This document shows positions 48,971 to 62,217 of a stretch of 64,000 bases of DNA, in pieces (the first letter of the stretch is position 1; each line of letters begins with the position of its first letter). The translations under genes were made by a program, and so were the position numbers. The stretch is from Mycteria americana (taxonomy: Eukaryota > Chordata > Aves > Ciconiiformes > Ciconiidae): positions 222,411,887 through 222,475,886 of the forward strand of contig NC_134365.1 in NCBI RefSeq assembly GCF_035582795.1, written 5' to 3'. Below the pieces are notes generated by a model. It saw only the letters and a list, made by a program, of their open reading frames with translations. It had not been told where the DNA came from and ran no database searches.

Positions 48971-51900
48971 CCTTCTGGAGACCAGTTCGGTTGTTTTCCC
49001 CTTCTACTCGGCTGCTCCTGCGTCTCATTGCTCTGACAGCGAGCCCCAGCCCTCTTTCCGCCTAACACTTTGCTTGGTTTCTATCTTGCTGTCCTGGGCT
49101 TGACAGCAACCTTTGTTACGCGGCTTGTCTGCTTCCCGAGCAGCCACCGGCCGAGCAGCCCAGCCCTCTCCCTCTCTCCTTTGGCCGGAGCAAACTGAGC
49201 TCTGCCCGCGCCGCCTCGCGGGAAGCGGCTCCGTGCTCCGGTCCGGCATGGCTAGAGCAGGGGTACGGGGGAGGGAGGCCTCGGGGGTGGCCCATAGTGC
49301 AGGGTCGCTTGGTGGCCACTTTTCTGGGTGGAAAGGCGCTCGCCAGGACCGAGGCACGGCAGCAGTGAGGCGTTCCCAGACCACGACCGGGAGCCAGCGG
49401 TCTCACCCCCGGCAAAGCTGTTTATCGCGGGTCCTGACACAGTGCTTGGGGTGTCTGTGAGAGCCAGGCGTCCCGGGGGAGCCCGGCTTTTAAGACATGA
49501 CTCAAGTAGTGCCGGTCCCTTGAGCTCGGCAGGGAACCGTGCTCCGAGTCCCTGTGCAGCTTCCCCGCAGCCTTGACCTAGAAAGGCTCATTTTAAACAT
49601 ATACTCAGGGTTGTGAACGTCAGCAAACTGACTAGTCAACTGCGTGTACCCACCAAAACACCCGATGGGAGAGGAACATCATTGCGATTTCCCTTGGGAG
49701 AGGAGCGGAGAGGTGTCCCAGGGCTGGGGGGTCCGACACGGGCACAGGCACCTTCATCTGAAACGGGAGGTGATGGTGCAGACCGGGAGCTGCTTGAGGG
49801 ACACCCTCAAGGGCCACAACCCTGCACCACCAAGGGTACTGGGACCCCCAAAAAGCCATCCCTGGCAAAAATATGCAGAAAAGGTGAAGGAGGAGAAAAC
49901 ATATGGAGGAGGAGATGATGAATGTGCACACCAAAAGAGCAGGGCAGAGGCCAGGGAAGAGGAGAAATGATGGGCAATGAGAAAGGCGGCTCCAAGATTT
50001 AGGATTTAGACCCAAACCCAGCTCCCTCAGGGCACCCCAAATCCCTGCCAGCCTGGGACTTCTGCTCGCACACGGCCAGGTCCCACAGCCCCAGGGTGCA
50101 CCCCATAAAGGGGGAAGGAGCAGTTAATGGGGACTCTGCCCACGCGCAGCCAGAGGCTAAGGATAGAGCTCGTGCCCGTCAGCTCGGTTTCACAGGAGGC
50201 AGGTTTCTGGCAAGGAAACCGGCTGTTTTTTCCTGCAGGATTAGATGTTCCTGCTCTGAAGTGCGTGGGCTTTGCCACAGGTGGATTTCTCCACGGTTTC
50301 TGACAGTGCTGCAGGAGCTACAAACCTTGCTCCGTGAGGGACGAGCAGGGAGCATCGGGGGATGCGGTGGCTCATGAGTCGCTCGCAGTGCTCAAGGCAG
50401 CGTTGTTAATTGGGAGGCCGTGAGGCTTCTTGCAGCAAGGACTTCCAGCAATTGCTTCTTCCCCCACTTCTATTAAAGATTTTGTTGGCAATCTGGATGT
50501 CCGGATGAGGTCTGGAAATTTCCCTCCTCCGGGTCCCCTGTGATAAATCCCCGTCCTCCCAGCCTTGGGCTGTCAGCAGGTTTCATCAGCCCCTGCAATC
50601 TGTGATAAGGTCATTAACGACCACGTCAAACGAGCCCCAGGATGCCGGCTCCTGCGCTCCCCGGGGCTGGTACGTCCCTTGTCGGTGCTGCCTGATACCG
50701 TCTCTCCTGGTCCTCACCCCTCTGCCAATTCCTCAGCCGGTTGTATCTCCTCCCTTGAGCTGTCCTGGGGGCATCCGCTGCTTTACTGGGGTCCGGGCTG
50801 GGCTGTTCCCATGGCCAGGAATTACCGGAGTCAGCTGGTCTGACACCCCCCTCCCCTTTGGGTCCACCCTGGGTGCGTTTTACCCCATTTCCACTCAAGT
50901 CTAGTTATTCTTGTCTTCAAGCCAGCAGTCATTTACTGGATGAGTCACAGAGGAGCACGACTTGGGCAAAAATAAAATCCTGGTTTGGCAGGGGATTTAT
51001 AAGCACCCCCCCCCCTTATCCAATAGAGGATAGTTAGGGAGTAGTCAGTATGAATGTTAATTATGACATTAATAAAATTAGAAAGAAAAAGCCAAAGTCT
51101 TTAGGAAAGATTCCTGACTGCAGAGAGAAGGCTGAGGAAAAAAACCCCCAACCAAATACATTGTGAAAATATGTTCAAATTAATATAAACCAAAGCAAAT
51201 ACTCTCACTAAGTGATGGATGTGGTAAAATTGCTGGTAATGCTGCAGAGAAAAGGGAGGCCTTTGGTTGAGCGCTGTGTTTGAAGAGAAGCCAGCCATTG
51301 CCCCAGCATCACAGGCAGATTAAGAAGCACCTATAGATCCTTGGGGGACAAAGTGTCTGATCATCTGCTGTAGGTAATGGTTGGGAACTGACTGCCTGAC
51401 CTCCTTCGTATTTGAATTGGATGAGGGGGATCTGGCCCAAAATGTGGGAGCTGGGACGTGCTGGTGTTTCGCCAGTCCTGGATAACTGGGTTTCCCTCCC
51501 TGGCAAGAGGGTGCCATCGGCGTCACGCTGCGGAGACCAGAAGGTCACCGATGCCAGGCGGTGTGTTAAACAAACTCCAAAGGCAGGTCATCTGGGAGAG
51601 GTGCCTGTTCAGACATCACATCGTCAGGTGTCGGACCAGCACAGGGACGCGTTCTCGCCCGGCTGCACGCCCTGTGAATGGATCTGTCGCCGGCAGCGCG
51701 AGGAGCGCCCAGCTGGGATCTCAAGAGAAGACCAGCAGTGCACGATGCGAGCCAGGAAAGGGACAAAAGTCACCAGGGGTCTAGAAAAGGTGGCCAGAAG
51801 GAAAGGCTGAAGGATCCAGTGACATTTAGCACAGATAAGACGAGGTAAGATACAGAGGGACCGAGCCAGCGGCCTTCCAAGGTCCGTTCCGGCCCAGTTT

Positions 51901-54680
51901 TTGGGATGCGCGCAGGCAGCCGTGCAAGCAAGGCTTGGGACTCAGGACTCCTCCTGGCCCAGGAGGAGCGGGTGCTGGGGTTCCTGAGCCCGAGGGATGG
52001 GGTCTGCCAGCCAGCCGCACCCTGAACACAGACCGGAGGGAAAGGGCGTCTCAGCCCCCTGAGCAGAGAAACCCTTCCCAGGCCGGCACCCTGCCTGCCC
52101 TGCCCCCTGCTCGCCCCGAGGCCGCCGCTCGCCCGGGCTGCAGGGCCCCGGGGCTGTGACGCCGGGAAGAACAAGACATCAGCAATTTCTGTTCCTGCTG
52201 TTGCTGCTCTCTCCGAGGCCGGCGTACTCGTTGGCTCTCCGCTGAGGATTTCCAGAAGAGATTTATAAATACCGCTCCCTTGATCTATGTGACCGCCGGG
52301 GTGACGAGATCCTGGCCGTGGACCAGCTCTGCAGAGCTCTGCGAGCATCCCGGCGGGCGGGACAGCGGGCGGCAGGCACGGCGCTGCTCCAGCCTGCAGC
52401 TCCTCGCCCAGCTCGCTGGTGCCGGGGCGTGCAGCACCAGACCGCAGCGGCTGGGTGGGATCGCCCCTGTGCTCGTTGCTCCGTCCCGAAGAGAGCGATG
52501 CCTTTGCGATCGTGCTGCTGCTCCCTCCCTCTCCTGCCGACGCGGGGGAGAGGAGCGACCTCACATGAGTGAAATCCCGGCAGGGCTCACGGGACAGGCT
52601 GGCAGGAGAGAGGGCCGGCGGGCGCGGGGGGAAAGGCCGCAGGACGAGCGCACGCAGATCGAATCCATACAGGAGACACTTACGCAAATCCCAGCTTTGT
52701 GCGTTCGTCCATTTGCTTTGTTTTCCAGGTCCGAGTGCTGCAGTCCCACAGCCCCCCGAGAGGAGACATCAAAAAGAAAGAGCCAGCAGAGCTCGTTCCC
52801 TCTCACTGGATCCTCCTGGAGAGGTCCGCCACCGCCTGGGGACGCCCAGGGGCAGGAGGGACCCCTTGGCCCACAGCTCTGTTGTCCTCGGCTCTTCACC
52901 CTCTGTGCGTTGTCACCACCCTCCAAAATTGCCGTTCAGCTTCACGTTGGACTTTGACAGCGTCTCCCAGTTTGGGTGCCTGACTCAGGTGCTCTTCTAC
53001 ACCGTTACCTCCACGGTCCTCGTGGCTTTTCTCCACGATCTTTGTCTTTGCCCCTTTGCTCGGGGTGGACATCCCGCTCCCACCAGCACCTCCGAGCGGG
53101 ACCAGGCAATGCTGTGCAGGTTTCCTTGCTCCCGCCATCTGAAAGGGGCCACTCTGTCACCTTTAGGGGTTGGCTCTTGGCTGGCACTTGGAATCTGAAT
53201 CCTGTGAGCTTGCTCTGGGTTTCCATGGAAGCTGAGGCTGTTCCCGCAGCCTCTTTCTTTACATCGCTTCTTGTACCGTTTGCACTTAAGCATACGTGCT
53301 GTAGCACGTAGGATCGGTAAGAGCCTTGGCAATAGGGCAGGTAGGAAAAGCACAACATGAAGCGTCTCATTCAGGTTTGCCTCCAGCGATGGGATCCATT
53401 GCAATGCGATTGTCACTGGATGGTGGGAGCACCTAAAGCCCCCGTCACAGGCAGGGCCTCCTTGGGCTGATCCTGGCCAGGCCTATAAAGACCTGGGAGC
53501 AAAGTCTGTCGAACAGCACCAGGAAAGGCTCCTGGTCACGTAATCCTGCCCTACAGGCTACTGGCCATCTGCGTGCAACGAGCATCCCCTCACCCGGCCC
53601 CGGCCGTGGTGCCAGGGTCCAGAGGCTGCTGCCACAGGCAGGTTAGACACAACCCTGCTGCTACGAAGGCCAAGAGAGTTTAATGCATGGACTTGGGTTC
53701 GAGGAGAGCTCAGGAAAACCAGTCAAACGTTCAGAGGTGTTACAGAGCAGTGCCAGAGCCGTCCATAGACAGCTCTAGTTGTAAAGTCCAGGCTGAAGCC
53801 CTCCGTGCTGGCGCCTGACGGAGGCTTACGGTGCTGGCCGTGCACCGTGCCCTGGCAGCTCCGGGAGCAGGGGATGCTCTCCTCCGCCCGCGTCGCGATG
53901 GTCTCGGGGAGGATCAGGTGCTTTATGCTTTCAGCCGAGGCTGGTGCTGCTCTGCACTGGGGGATGTCTCCATGGGCAGGGGCTGGGTGGACTGTGTCCC
54001 CCTGCCTTGCTGCGCTGTCGTCCGGGAAGAGGAGGACTGTCCCTTTGCAGTGCTTTGCAGGCAGAGGGAGAGGAAGGGGAAGGGCCGATAAGAAATGGGG
54101 TGGGGGAGAGACTTGGACACGGGTGGGAGCGGAATCGAGGAGGTCGTGATGAGGCAGCGGTCCCTCCTCCTGGGGAAGAGGGGCAGAGGGTGCTGGGGAG
54201 CGCGGCAGCACTGGATGGGGACGGCTGTGGGGGCTCTGCTCTCTGCCGTTCCCCTCTGTTCCGGAGGGCCCAGAGCCCCGTCCCTTGCTGGGCCTCTCCC
54301 AGGCTGTCCCGTCGGGCCATGGGGTGCTGCAGGGTCGCCCCGTCCCTGCAGCGTAGCACAGCGCACAGGCAGGAATGACGGCAGGTTGGTGCTGTCCTCT
54401 GCCACCGCCTGCCTGCCTGTCCCTGGCCATGGCACCCAGCCTTCACTCCCCACTGCAGCCCCTGCACCCGCACACGGACCAGGGCTGGGGGACACCAAAG
54501 CAAAATTACCATTAGAGTGTTTAGCAGCTCCTGGACAAACAGGACCCCGGTTTTCAGCTGCTGTCCCAAACCGCAGCAGGGGCTGCATGTGCCCGGGGAA
54601 GGCGGCACAGCCCCCCTGCCTGCCCGGGCGGCCAGGGCTGGTGGCTGCGGCACTGGACATGCAGCTCCGGCACTGGGAAG

Positions 54681-54873
54681 GTGGCAGGGCCGGGGGGTGG
54701 CAGGGAGGTGGTGGCGGTGCAGGGAGGGGGCAGGGCCGGGGGGTGGCAGGGAGGTGGTGGCAGTGCAGGGAGGGGGCAGGGGGTGGCAGGGAGGTGGTGG
54801 CGGTGCAGGGAGGGGGCGGGGGGTGGCAGGGAGGTGGTGGCAGGGAGGTGGTGGCGGTGCAGGGAGGTGGCAC
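54681..54873. repeat. G-rich minisatellite
   Basis: Four or more imperfect copies of GGTGGCAGGGAGGTGGTGGC plus a variable GGTGCAGGGAGGGGGC segment, with spacing of about 40-52 bases. The plus strand is almost pure G with A/T/C spacers. Confidence 0.9.
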
Positions 54874-55320
54874 TGCTGCCTTCTGGCCAGGAGGTGCCTC
54901 CCGCGCTCCACGCTTGGTGCCATGCCCGGCGCCACAGCGGTGTCCCCAGGGCAGCCCGGCTGCCTGCTTGCTGCTCGCCCAGAGCAGAGGGAAGAGGTTT
55001 GGAGACGCATTTATTTATTTTTTTCTCTTCCCAGGCAGCCTGGCAGTGCGAGCAGCAGCAGCAGGGACGGGCTGCCCTCCCTGGGCTCTGTGGTCACGAG
55101 TCAGCAGAGCAATGACCACCCTGCAGAGGCCCCGGCAGCTCGGAAGGGCCAGGTCTTACCAGAGAGGTGGTGGCATCACCCGGACGCAGGCACCCTCTGC
55201 GCCTGGCACCGCACCCACGGCCCGCACTGACCCACCGGGCCAGAGCCGGCGGGTTTGGGCACCGCTCCCCTCGCTGCCTCTGCAACCCCAGGACGGGGCG
55301 CGTGCTCCTGCTGCCGCTGT

Positions 55321-55387
55321 CCCCCCGGCTCACCCGCCAGCGGTGCGAACGCCACGGTCCCCCCGGCTCACCCGCCAGCGGTGCGAA
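55321..55387. repeat. 29-bp direct duplication with 38-bp period
   Basis: CCCCCCGGCTCACCCGCCAG and the following CGGTGCGAA occur at 55321-55349 and again at 55359-55387. Confidence 0.9.
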
Positions 55388-57179
55388 TCTCAGGGCAGGG
55401 AGGAAATCTGCTCCAGGAGCTCGGCTTTGCACAGCCCCGCTGTGGGGCTGAGGAGGGCTTGGTGTCGGGGGTTGGACCCCTGCCCCTCTGCAAGAGGGGC
55501 TGACATAGTGTGTGGGGGATGTGTGACGCTGTTCCTCCGTGGGGCCCACCATCCCAGCATGGACGGGGCTTCAGGGCACCCTCCCAGCAGCGCGGGTGGC
55601 TCCCACCCACCCCAGGGCCACGTCACTCCAGCAGCCGTGAGCTGGGTGTGTAGGACTCTGGGGGGGCCGTGGGCCTTCCATGACCTTGAGGATGCACACC
55701 AGCTCTTGTACTGCCCGTTGCCAACTGGGGTCACCAGCAAATCCCCCATCCTGGCCAGGCATCCGCTCCTGGGCTTGCATGGCTCGGGTGGTCCCCAAAC
55801 CGCTGTAGCACGATGGGGCGGTTTGGGGAAGGTCCCTGGCAAACTGGCCCGTGTGTGCTCTGCCGGGGGCTCAGCCCGGCAGCTCCCCCCAGCCCCACCG
55901 CGGCCATTCACAGGCTCAGACCATCTCCGGTCTTGCCTCTCTGTTCCCCCCCAGGATAAAATGCTCTAGGGGTACCCAGGACGCCCCGTTCCTGGGGTAT
56001 TTTGCTCCGGGGATGTGCCTGTGCAGGGGGATGCAGGAGAAGGGGGGTGTTTTGCAATCCAGACTCTCCCGGACTGCTGCCACACCAGTCCTGTCCCCTT
56101 GGCCACCCCTTACCTGCCCGGACCTGCTGGGGCTTGTCCTAGTCCACCAGCTGGGATGGGAGCAGGAGGGAGAGGTGGCCGAGGGACCTCTCACCAACGT
56201 GCTCAGCTCCTGTCACTGCCTCCATGGCCCTGAAGAAGCCCACCCTGGACTGCTCCGCAGCTTGCTTTCTGCTGGGACCTGGCCTTGAACCAGCTCAGCA
56301 AAGGCCTGATGACTCTGGAGCTGATGCAAGGGCAGATGCGATGGGGGCTGTGAGACCTCCCCAGCCCAGCCCAGTTTGGCAGGTTGTCTTCTCCTGGCTG
56401 TGCTCCTGAAGGAGCTCCAGGGCGGCAGACCCCCGGGGGAGCCGGGTGCAGGGTACACGGTGCAGGGTACAGGCTGCGCAGGGTGCCCGGTGCAGAGTGC
56501 TTTATGCACCGCAGGGACGCTGAGCAGGGTCCGTACCCAGGGCAGTGCTCTCCTGGTGGGAGGGGACTTGGGTTTTGGGAGACGGGAGCTGAAGGGTTTG
56601 CTGGGGAGCTGCTTTCAGAGCAGCACCAAGAGCTGCCCCATGTCCCGAGCAGCCAGGAGAGCCATCAAGGCTCTCCAAGGCACCTGGCCGTGTTGCATGG
56701 CCCCAGGGGGAGCTCCCTTGCACCCCCAGCACCGCCCTGAGTCACCCATCGCCGGCATGGCCGCAGGTCACAAGCACCCCCAAAACAGGGACAGTGGGGA
56801 CAAATGTCAGGGCATCTCCCGGCATTTCGAGCCGGGTAAGAGGTGGCCTCGGGAAGCGGAGGCTGGAGCGCGGCTTTGTCCCGGCACCCGATGCACTCGG
56901 CGTGAACCCCGGGGCGGGGAACAGGCTCCTGGCTTGGGGAAGAGCCGCTGCGGGCACAGGACCCCCCAGCACCCCCCGCAGCAGGGCCGGGCACGGGATT
57001 TGGTGATGGAGCATCGCCGCGCTGGCGGTGCGCCGAGCACATCTCGCCCCAGGGACCGGGCCTGATCCTGCCTGCAGAAGGGCACGTGCCCTTAGCCTCA
57101 GCAGGAGACTTGTGCCCCGTCCCCTTGCCATGGGCAGAGATTTTGGGCTGTGTGGCCCGTGACACGAGGCAGGAGCATC

Positions 57180-57430
57180 CCTCCAAGATGTCTGGGGCCC
57201 TCTGACTTATTTTCTTTCCTGGGCTTTCAAACAAGTTGAAGTTAAAAGCAATTGAACTTTGTTTGTGGTTTTTTTCCAGCAGGCTCCCTTCCTGGCAGTA
57301 GTCCAATTAGTGCTAACGAGCTGGATGGTAATTACAGCACGGGGCCACAGGAGGATTGATTGCTGGTGGCCGGGCTGGCTCGGCCCCTGGCTCCCCCCCG
57401 GCTGGCTGCTGAGGGGCCAATTAGCGGGTT
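57180..57430. promoter_or_regulatory. AT-rich island with homeodomain-type sites (possible enhancer)
   Basis: Within a GC-rich tract this stretch turns AT-rich and carries CAATTAG at 57304-57310, TAATTA at 57329-57334 and CAATTAG at 57418-57424. Spacing and composition resemble a vertebrate non-coding enhancer. Function is inferred only. Confidence 0.3.
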
Positions 57431-58599
57431 TGCAACCGATGATGCTTCGCTGGGTATTTTGCATCGGTTTCTTGGCTGGAGCCAGAGCTGGTGGCCCTGG
57501 GGTGGGGTGACTGTCCCCGTGTCCCCTCGGTCATCGCACTGCGGGGAAAGACCTGGCTGCAGGACCCCAGTCCCTCTTCCCCCCCCCGCCATTAACTGCT
57601 TCCAACGCCCCCCAGCCCCTGCAAGTTCCCCAGTGCACGACGACCCATTCCTCCCACAGCCCCCAGCTCTGCGCGGGGGCACTGGTGGCACTGGGACCCC
57701 TCTGTCCCCTTGGCAGTCTGTCCCCTTTGCAGAAGGAGGGGCGTTTGGGCTGTGCCTTGCTGTCCCCCGCTGCCCACGATGGCCAGGCAGGGGCTCTCCT
57801 GGGGTGTTCCGTGGGGACCCCCAAGCTCCCTCCTGGTGCCGGGCGGTTCGCTCCAGCGCCGCGCGCTCGGGGCGGCTGCAGACTGCGTGCAGCTCCCCGG
57901 GGTCCGCAGGGCAGCTGCCTGGTACGAAAACCAGCACCCAAATCCAAACTTTTCAGAGGTCTGTAAAAATCAGAGCCATCCCCCCCAAACCCAGCCCCAG
58001 GGCTGGGACATTTTTAGGGGCTGAAAGTGCCACGGTAAAATGAGAAAACTTGTTCCAGGGGCACCTCCAGCACCCACCACCGGGAGCTGGCGTTCGGGTG
58101 GTGTTTCCAAAAGGGACCTTTTGTGTTGCAGATCTCAGGAAGGGTTGTATGCTACAGCCATGTAAGGAAATGCTGCTGAAGAGTGTTAATTTAGCTGGGA
58201 TTAAAATACACATTTATTTTGAGAGTGGCCTGGGGCATGGGCTATAGTGGGAAGGGATGGTGCAGGCTCTGAGCTGGTGCAGGCGGGAGGTGAACGGGCA
58301 AGAAGAGAGGTGGGAGCTGGGGTCTGTGCTCAACGCGGGGCCCCACGCAGCCAGGGCAGGACTTGCAAGGGGCAGTACGGGCTAAAAGCTTTTGATGCGT
58401 TTGTCCGGCTCTTTCATGCCATGCTGCAGACACCTCCACAGCACGGCCAGGGCTGGGTACCGCTGCCCAAACCCACCCACCTTTGCAGGGGCCCGTGGAC
58501 GGTGCAGGTCTCCGTGCCCCCCCCCCCGGCTCCGAACAGCCCTGCCAGTGGGCACCTACCCCTGCCCAGCACTCACAGGGTTAAGCTGTTGTTTGCTTT

Positions 58600-58700
58600 G
58601 GACACTTCACCCGAAGGAGAGATTAAAAATTAGCAAGTGAGCTATGGCTAATAGCTGGAGGTGTCCTGAGGCTAATTACTCAGCCGCGATGCATCTATCC
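58600..58700. promoter_or_regulatory. AT-rich island with homeodomain-type sites (possible enhancer)
   Basis: GATTAAAAATTAGC at about 58621-58634, GGCTAATAGC at about 58647 and CTAATTACT at 58672-58680 are grouped in 60 bases between GC-rich flanks. Function is inferred only. Confidence 0.3.
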
Positions 58701-59409
58701 GTTGTTGCTCCTGGCTACTTTGCAGGTAAACAAGGGAAAGTGCCTTCTTCCTTGGGGCTCCTGTAACGAGCGGTGGACAAACCTGGGACGCGCTGGGAGC
58801 AGCTCGGTGTCACAGGCTGAGCTCTGGTGACACAGACACCCCCACCGCCCCGCTATCGCAGCCCCGTGCGCGGGCTGCTCGGGGGCTGTTTGCAGAGGGG
58901 ACCCCGCAGCGCTCGGCCGGGCCAGGCTGCAGCCCCGGGTGCAGTGGCATGGCCTTCGCCGATCCCGGGCTCTGCCCGCTGGACGGGGCAGGAGGGGTCC
59001 AGCCCCGGACCCGTGCCCGGGATGGATCCAGCCCGTCCCTTGGGCACCCCTTGCCCTGAGCCGCCCCGTGCCACCCACGCGAGAGCAGACCAAAGCATCT
59101 GCTTCGTTAGCAAACGGGGCTCTTGTCCACCTTCGCACGGCGGCGGGGCAAATGCTGTCCCCCAAACTCGCCAACAGCCAGGACCCCCTAACTAGTCGGG
59201 ACTTGCACAACCAGCACTGTTTTATCGCTGATTTGACGTCTGCAGGGGGCAGAGAGCAGACCCCTCGCTTCACAAAGCCCAGTCCTGCTCGCAGCCAAGT
59301 CGGTGGGAGTTTTCTCAGTGAAATCATGGGTCCTGACCACTGCTGGTGGGACGCCTGCTCAGCCAGGACCAACCTTTCCATGCTTGTACTTATAAAGTAC
59401 ATGGAGGAG

Positions 59410-60271
59410 TGGCTGGCTCACCTGATAGGTGTGCTGGTGGCCAGAGGGACCTGGGTGGGCTGGAGACATGGGCCAGCAGGAACCTCATGAAGGTCAAGAA
59501 GTGCCAAGTCCTGCCCCTGGGGAGGAACAAGCCCAGGCACCAGCACAGGCTGGGGCCAGCGGCTGGAAAGCAGCTTGGCAGAGGAGGTCCTGGTGGGCAC
59601 CAAGCTGACCACGAGCCAAGGTGGCCAAGGGTGTCCGGGGCTGCATGAGGAGGAGCGTGGCCAGCAGGTGGAGGGAGGGGATCCTGGATCCTTCCCCTCT
59701 GCTCAGCACTGGGGAGGCTATACCTGGAGTGCTGGGTCCAGTGCTGGGCTCTCCAGTATGAGAGACATGGGCATACTGGAGAGAGTCCAACCAAGGGCCA
59801 CAAAGATGCTGCAGGAGCTGGAGCATCTCTGCTATGAGGAAAGCCTGAGAGAGCTGGGACTGTTCAGCTTCGAGCAGAGCAGGCTCAGGGGGTCTTATTA
59901 ATGTACATAAATACCCGCAGGGAGGGTGCAAAGAGGCTGTAGCCAGGTTCTTTCCAGTGGTGCCCCATGCCAGTGGCTCTGGACCAAGCTCATAGTATAG
60001 TTAGGACAAGAGGAAATGGCCTCAAGTTGCACCAGGGGAGGTTTAGATTGGATATTAGGAGAAATGTCTTCACCAACAGGGTTGTCCAGCACTGGACCAG
60101 GCTGCCCAGGGAAGTGGTGGAGTCCCCATCCCTGGAGGTGTTTAAAAGCCGTGTAGATGTGGTGCTGAGGGACAAGGTTTAGTGGTGGGCTTGGCAGTGC
60201 TAGGTTAACGGTTGGACTTGATGATCTCAAAGGTCCTTTCCAACCTAAATGATTCTATGGTTCTATGATTC
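59410..60271 (+). mobile_element. CR1 LINE, 5'-truncated, about 860 bp
   Basis: The longest CR1 copy here. It contains consecutive CR1 blocks: GGAACCTCATGAAGGTCAAG, CCTGGGGAGGAACAAGCCCA, GAGAGAGTCCAACCAAGGGC, GGTCTTATTAATGTACATAA, GGGGAGGTTTAGATTGGATA, then GGTCCTTTCCAACCTAAATG and the terminal ATTCTATGGTTCTATGATTC repeat. It covers the region around the end of ORF2 and the 3' UTR. Its 5' edge is approximate. Confidence 0.95.
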
Positions 60272-62217
60272 TGTCTTGAGATTTTTTCCTTTTAGATATT
60301 TTGGTGGCTCAGATGAGCACTGGCAATGGTGCATGACTGGGTGAAGTTTGCCATCACTCACACTGCTTGAGCATCTCTGCGTGTGGGAGGGTGGGAGGTG
60401 GCAGGCTGGGAGCTCACATGTGGTTTCTGTTGGAACTCATGTTTTGAGTTTTTAAATTTTTATTTGTGGAAAAAACACAAATGAGCAGGAAGCAGAGACA
60501 GAAAAGATCACATTTAATTTTTAGTGCTTTGCTCTCTGGCAGTCCCCCTGTCCAGAGTCATGCACTCATCTCTGGCAGCGTTCAGTGAAGCAGAAGCGTC
60601 TCTTAAGGCATTGATGGCAGAGAGCACGTTGTACGACGTCATCACTGACAGCGGTGCTGTCCTGAGCGGTGATAAACCCTCCGTTTGCCTTGCTGACTGA
60701 GGAAGCGATGAGAAACATAACCAGAGTTTGCAAGAACGTATATGGAAGCTTTTTCCTACAAGCTGAGAGCACCCTGTGCTCTGTCCCCTTCTGTCAGTGC
60801 ACAATGCCAGAGGGCCTGGGGAGGTCGCCTGGCCCTTTCTTCTGCCTGCAGCAGGACCAGCAAGATGCTTGTCTAAGGTTCTCGAGTGGTGGATCGCCTC
60901 CTTTCCAAGCAACCTGTTCAAGTGCTGAACACCTTCCTGGTAGACTTCTTTAAACACGTCTAACCTAAACTTTCATAGCCAAGATTGATATACAAGTTAT
61001 ATACACAATATACAATAGCCTGTCAGAATTCAAGGAACATCTGGACGATGCTCTTAGTCATACGGTTTAGTTTTAGGCAGTCCTGCGAGGAGCAGGGAGT
61101 TGGACTCGCTGATCCTTATGGGTCCCTTCCAACTTGAGATATTCTATGATTCTTCGAAGTTTTCCAGCTGATGCATGTCAGTGGGACTCTGACGATTTAT
61201 GTCAGTTTTAAGAGAGATTTGGATGATCTAGAAAGGGAGGAAGGAAGGAAGCAAAGATGGATGGATGCATCACATTTTACAGGAAATATTTTCTTTTCCC
61301 TACTTCTTGAGTAGACCATCGTCTCTCCAAAGTGGGTGATACATCTGCATTCACTCTTTTCAGAATTATGAAGTAACTATGTCCTACAGTGATCTGTGAT
61401 CAGTCAGTCCTGGCACCTATAACCGTAGGTTATGTCAGGAATAGGAAACAGCTTTCGCTTTAGATTTCTGAGTGATTTTCTGAGCTCAGTGTACACAGCA
61501 GCAATTGCTTCTACGCAGAGAACCGTCCCCATCCTGGATTCCTCCTTTCCGACTGATTCCTGCAGCGCTGGCACTTGGTCGGCTCACGGTTCCTTGCATT
61601 GGCTTTGCTGGATTTGCAAACACCTGTGGGAGGACTTGCAACACTTCACCGTACCATGTTGCCTTTGCATCGACGTGCATGTGGTCCCGGTCAGAGTTTA
61701 CAGTGGAAATGCACGAAGAGGTGCGGGAGGTGATGCCCGAGGCTGCTGCAGTGAATGTCTAACTGTAGCCTTTGATTAAAGCAGACTCCTCTCCCTGGAG
61801 ATCCTGGTAGCCACAACATTTCTCAGATACACTGGTCTGACTTCTGATTAGAAGTGAAGAGCAGACATCTCCTGCATGGACAGGTGGAGGAGACACAGGG
61901 GGAGCCATTCCCATCCCTCGTGAGCAGGGAAGGGGTCAGAGCATCCTCTTCTCCCCTCCACATGGGACCTGAGGCACTGAGCACTGTGGTGTCTTCTCGC
62001 TGGTGCTTGGTGGACCGAGCTGTCCTCTCTGGCTGATGCACCTTGGTCTGCGGGGCACCTCAGCCATGTGCCACAGGGGCTGAAACGCTGCTAGTGATAT
62101 CAGAGAGCTACCACGATGTAATGTCCAAGCGATATCTTGGAAAACATGAGTGCACTGGCCAAAGAGACAGTTGCCCAGCACCCATCAGGACTGGCCCATT
62201 GGTTTCAGGTGAATAAA
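60272..62217. other. Intergenic region upstream of the last CR1 copy and up to the intact receptor
   Basis: No gene recognised apart from the CR1 fragment at 61022-61157. Open frames on both strands are short. One on the minus strand at 60514-60957 has no motif I know. Confidence 0.5.
61022..61157 (+). mobile_element. CR1 LINE 3' fragment
   Basis: CAAGGAACATCTGGACGATG, then AGGGAGTTGGACTCGCTGAT and CTTATGGGTCCCTTCCAACT, ending in GATATTCTATGATTC: a typical avian CR1 3' end in plus orientation. Confidence 0.92.

Larger units (their letters stand above)
46700..59400. other. Long intergenic stretch without a recognised gene
   Basis: About 12.7 kb of mostly GC-rich DNA between receptor loci. 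Long open frames exist on both strands (for example over 53900-55970), but they overlap one another, are rich in Gly, Arg, Pro and Ala, and run through tandem repeats, so they are composition effects. I found no CR1 3' end, RNA gene or family motif. Short tandem repeats and AT-rich islands are listed separately. Confidence 0.55.

Noticed and set aside
53900-55970. Several open frames of 300-620 codons on both strands
   Set aside because: They overlap each other, pass through the G-rich minisatellite, and are low-complexity Pro/Gly/Ala/Arg sequence. No domain or conserved motif is visible.
60514-60957. Minus-strand open frame of 147 codons near the intact receptor
   Set aside because: The sequence has a protein-like look in parts, but I cannot match it to any family, and it has no partner exon or promoter evidence.
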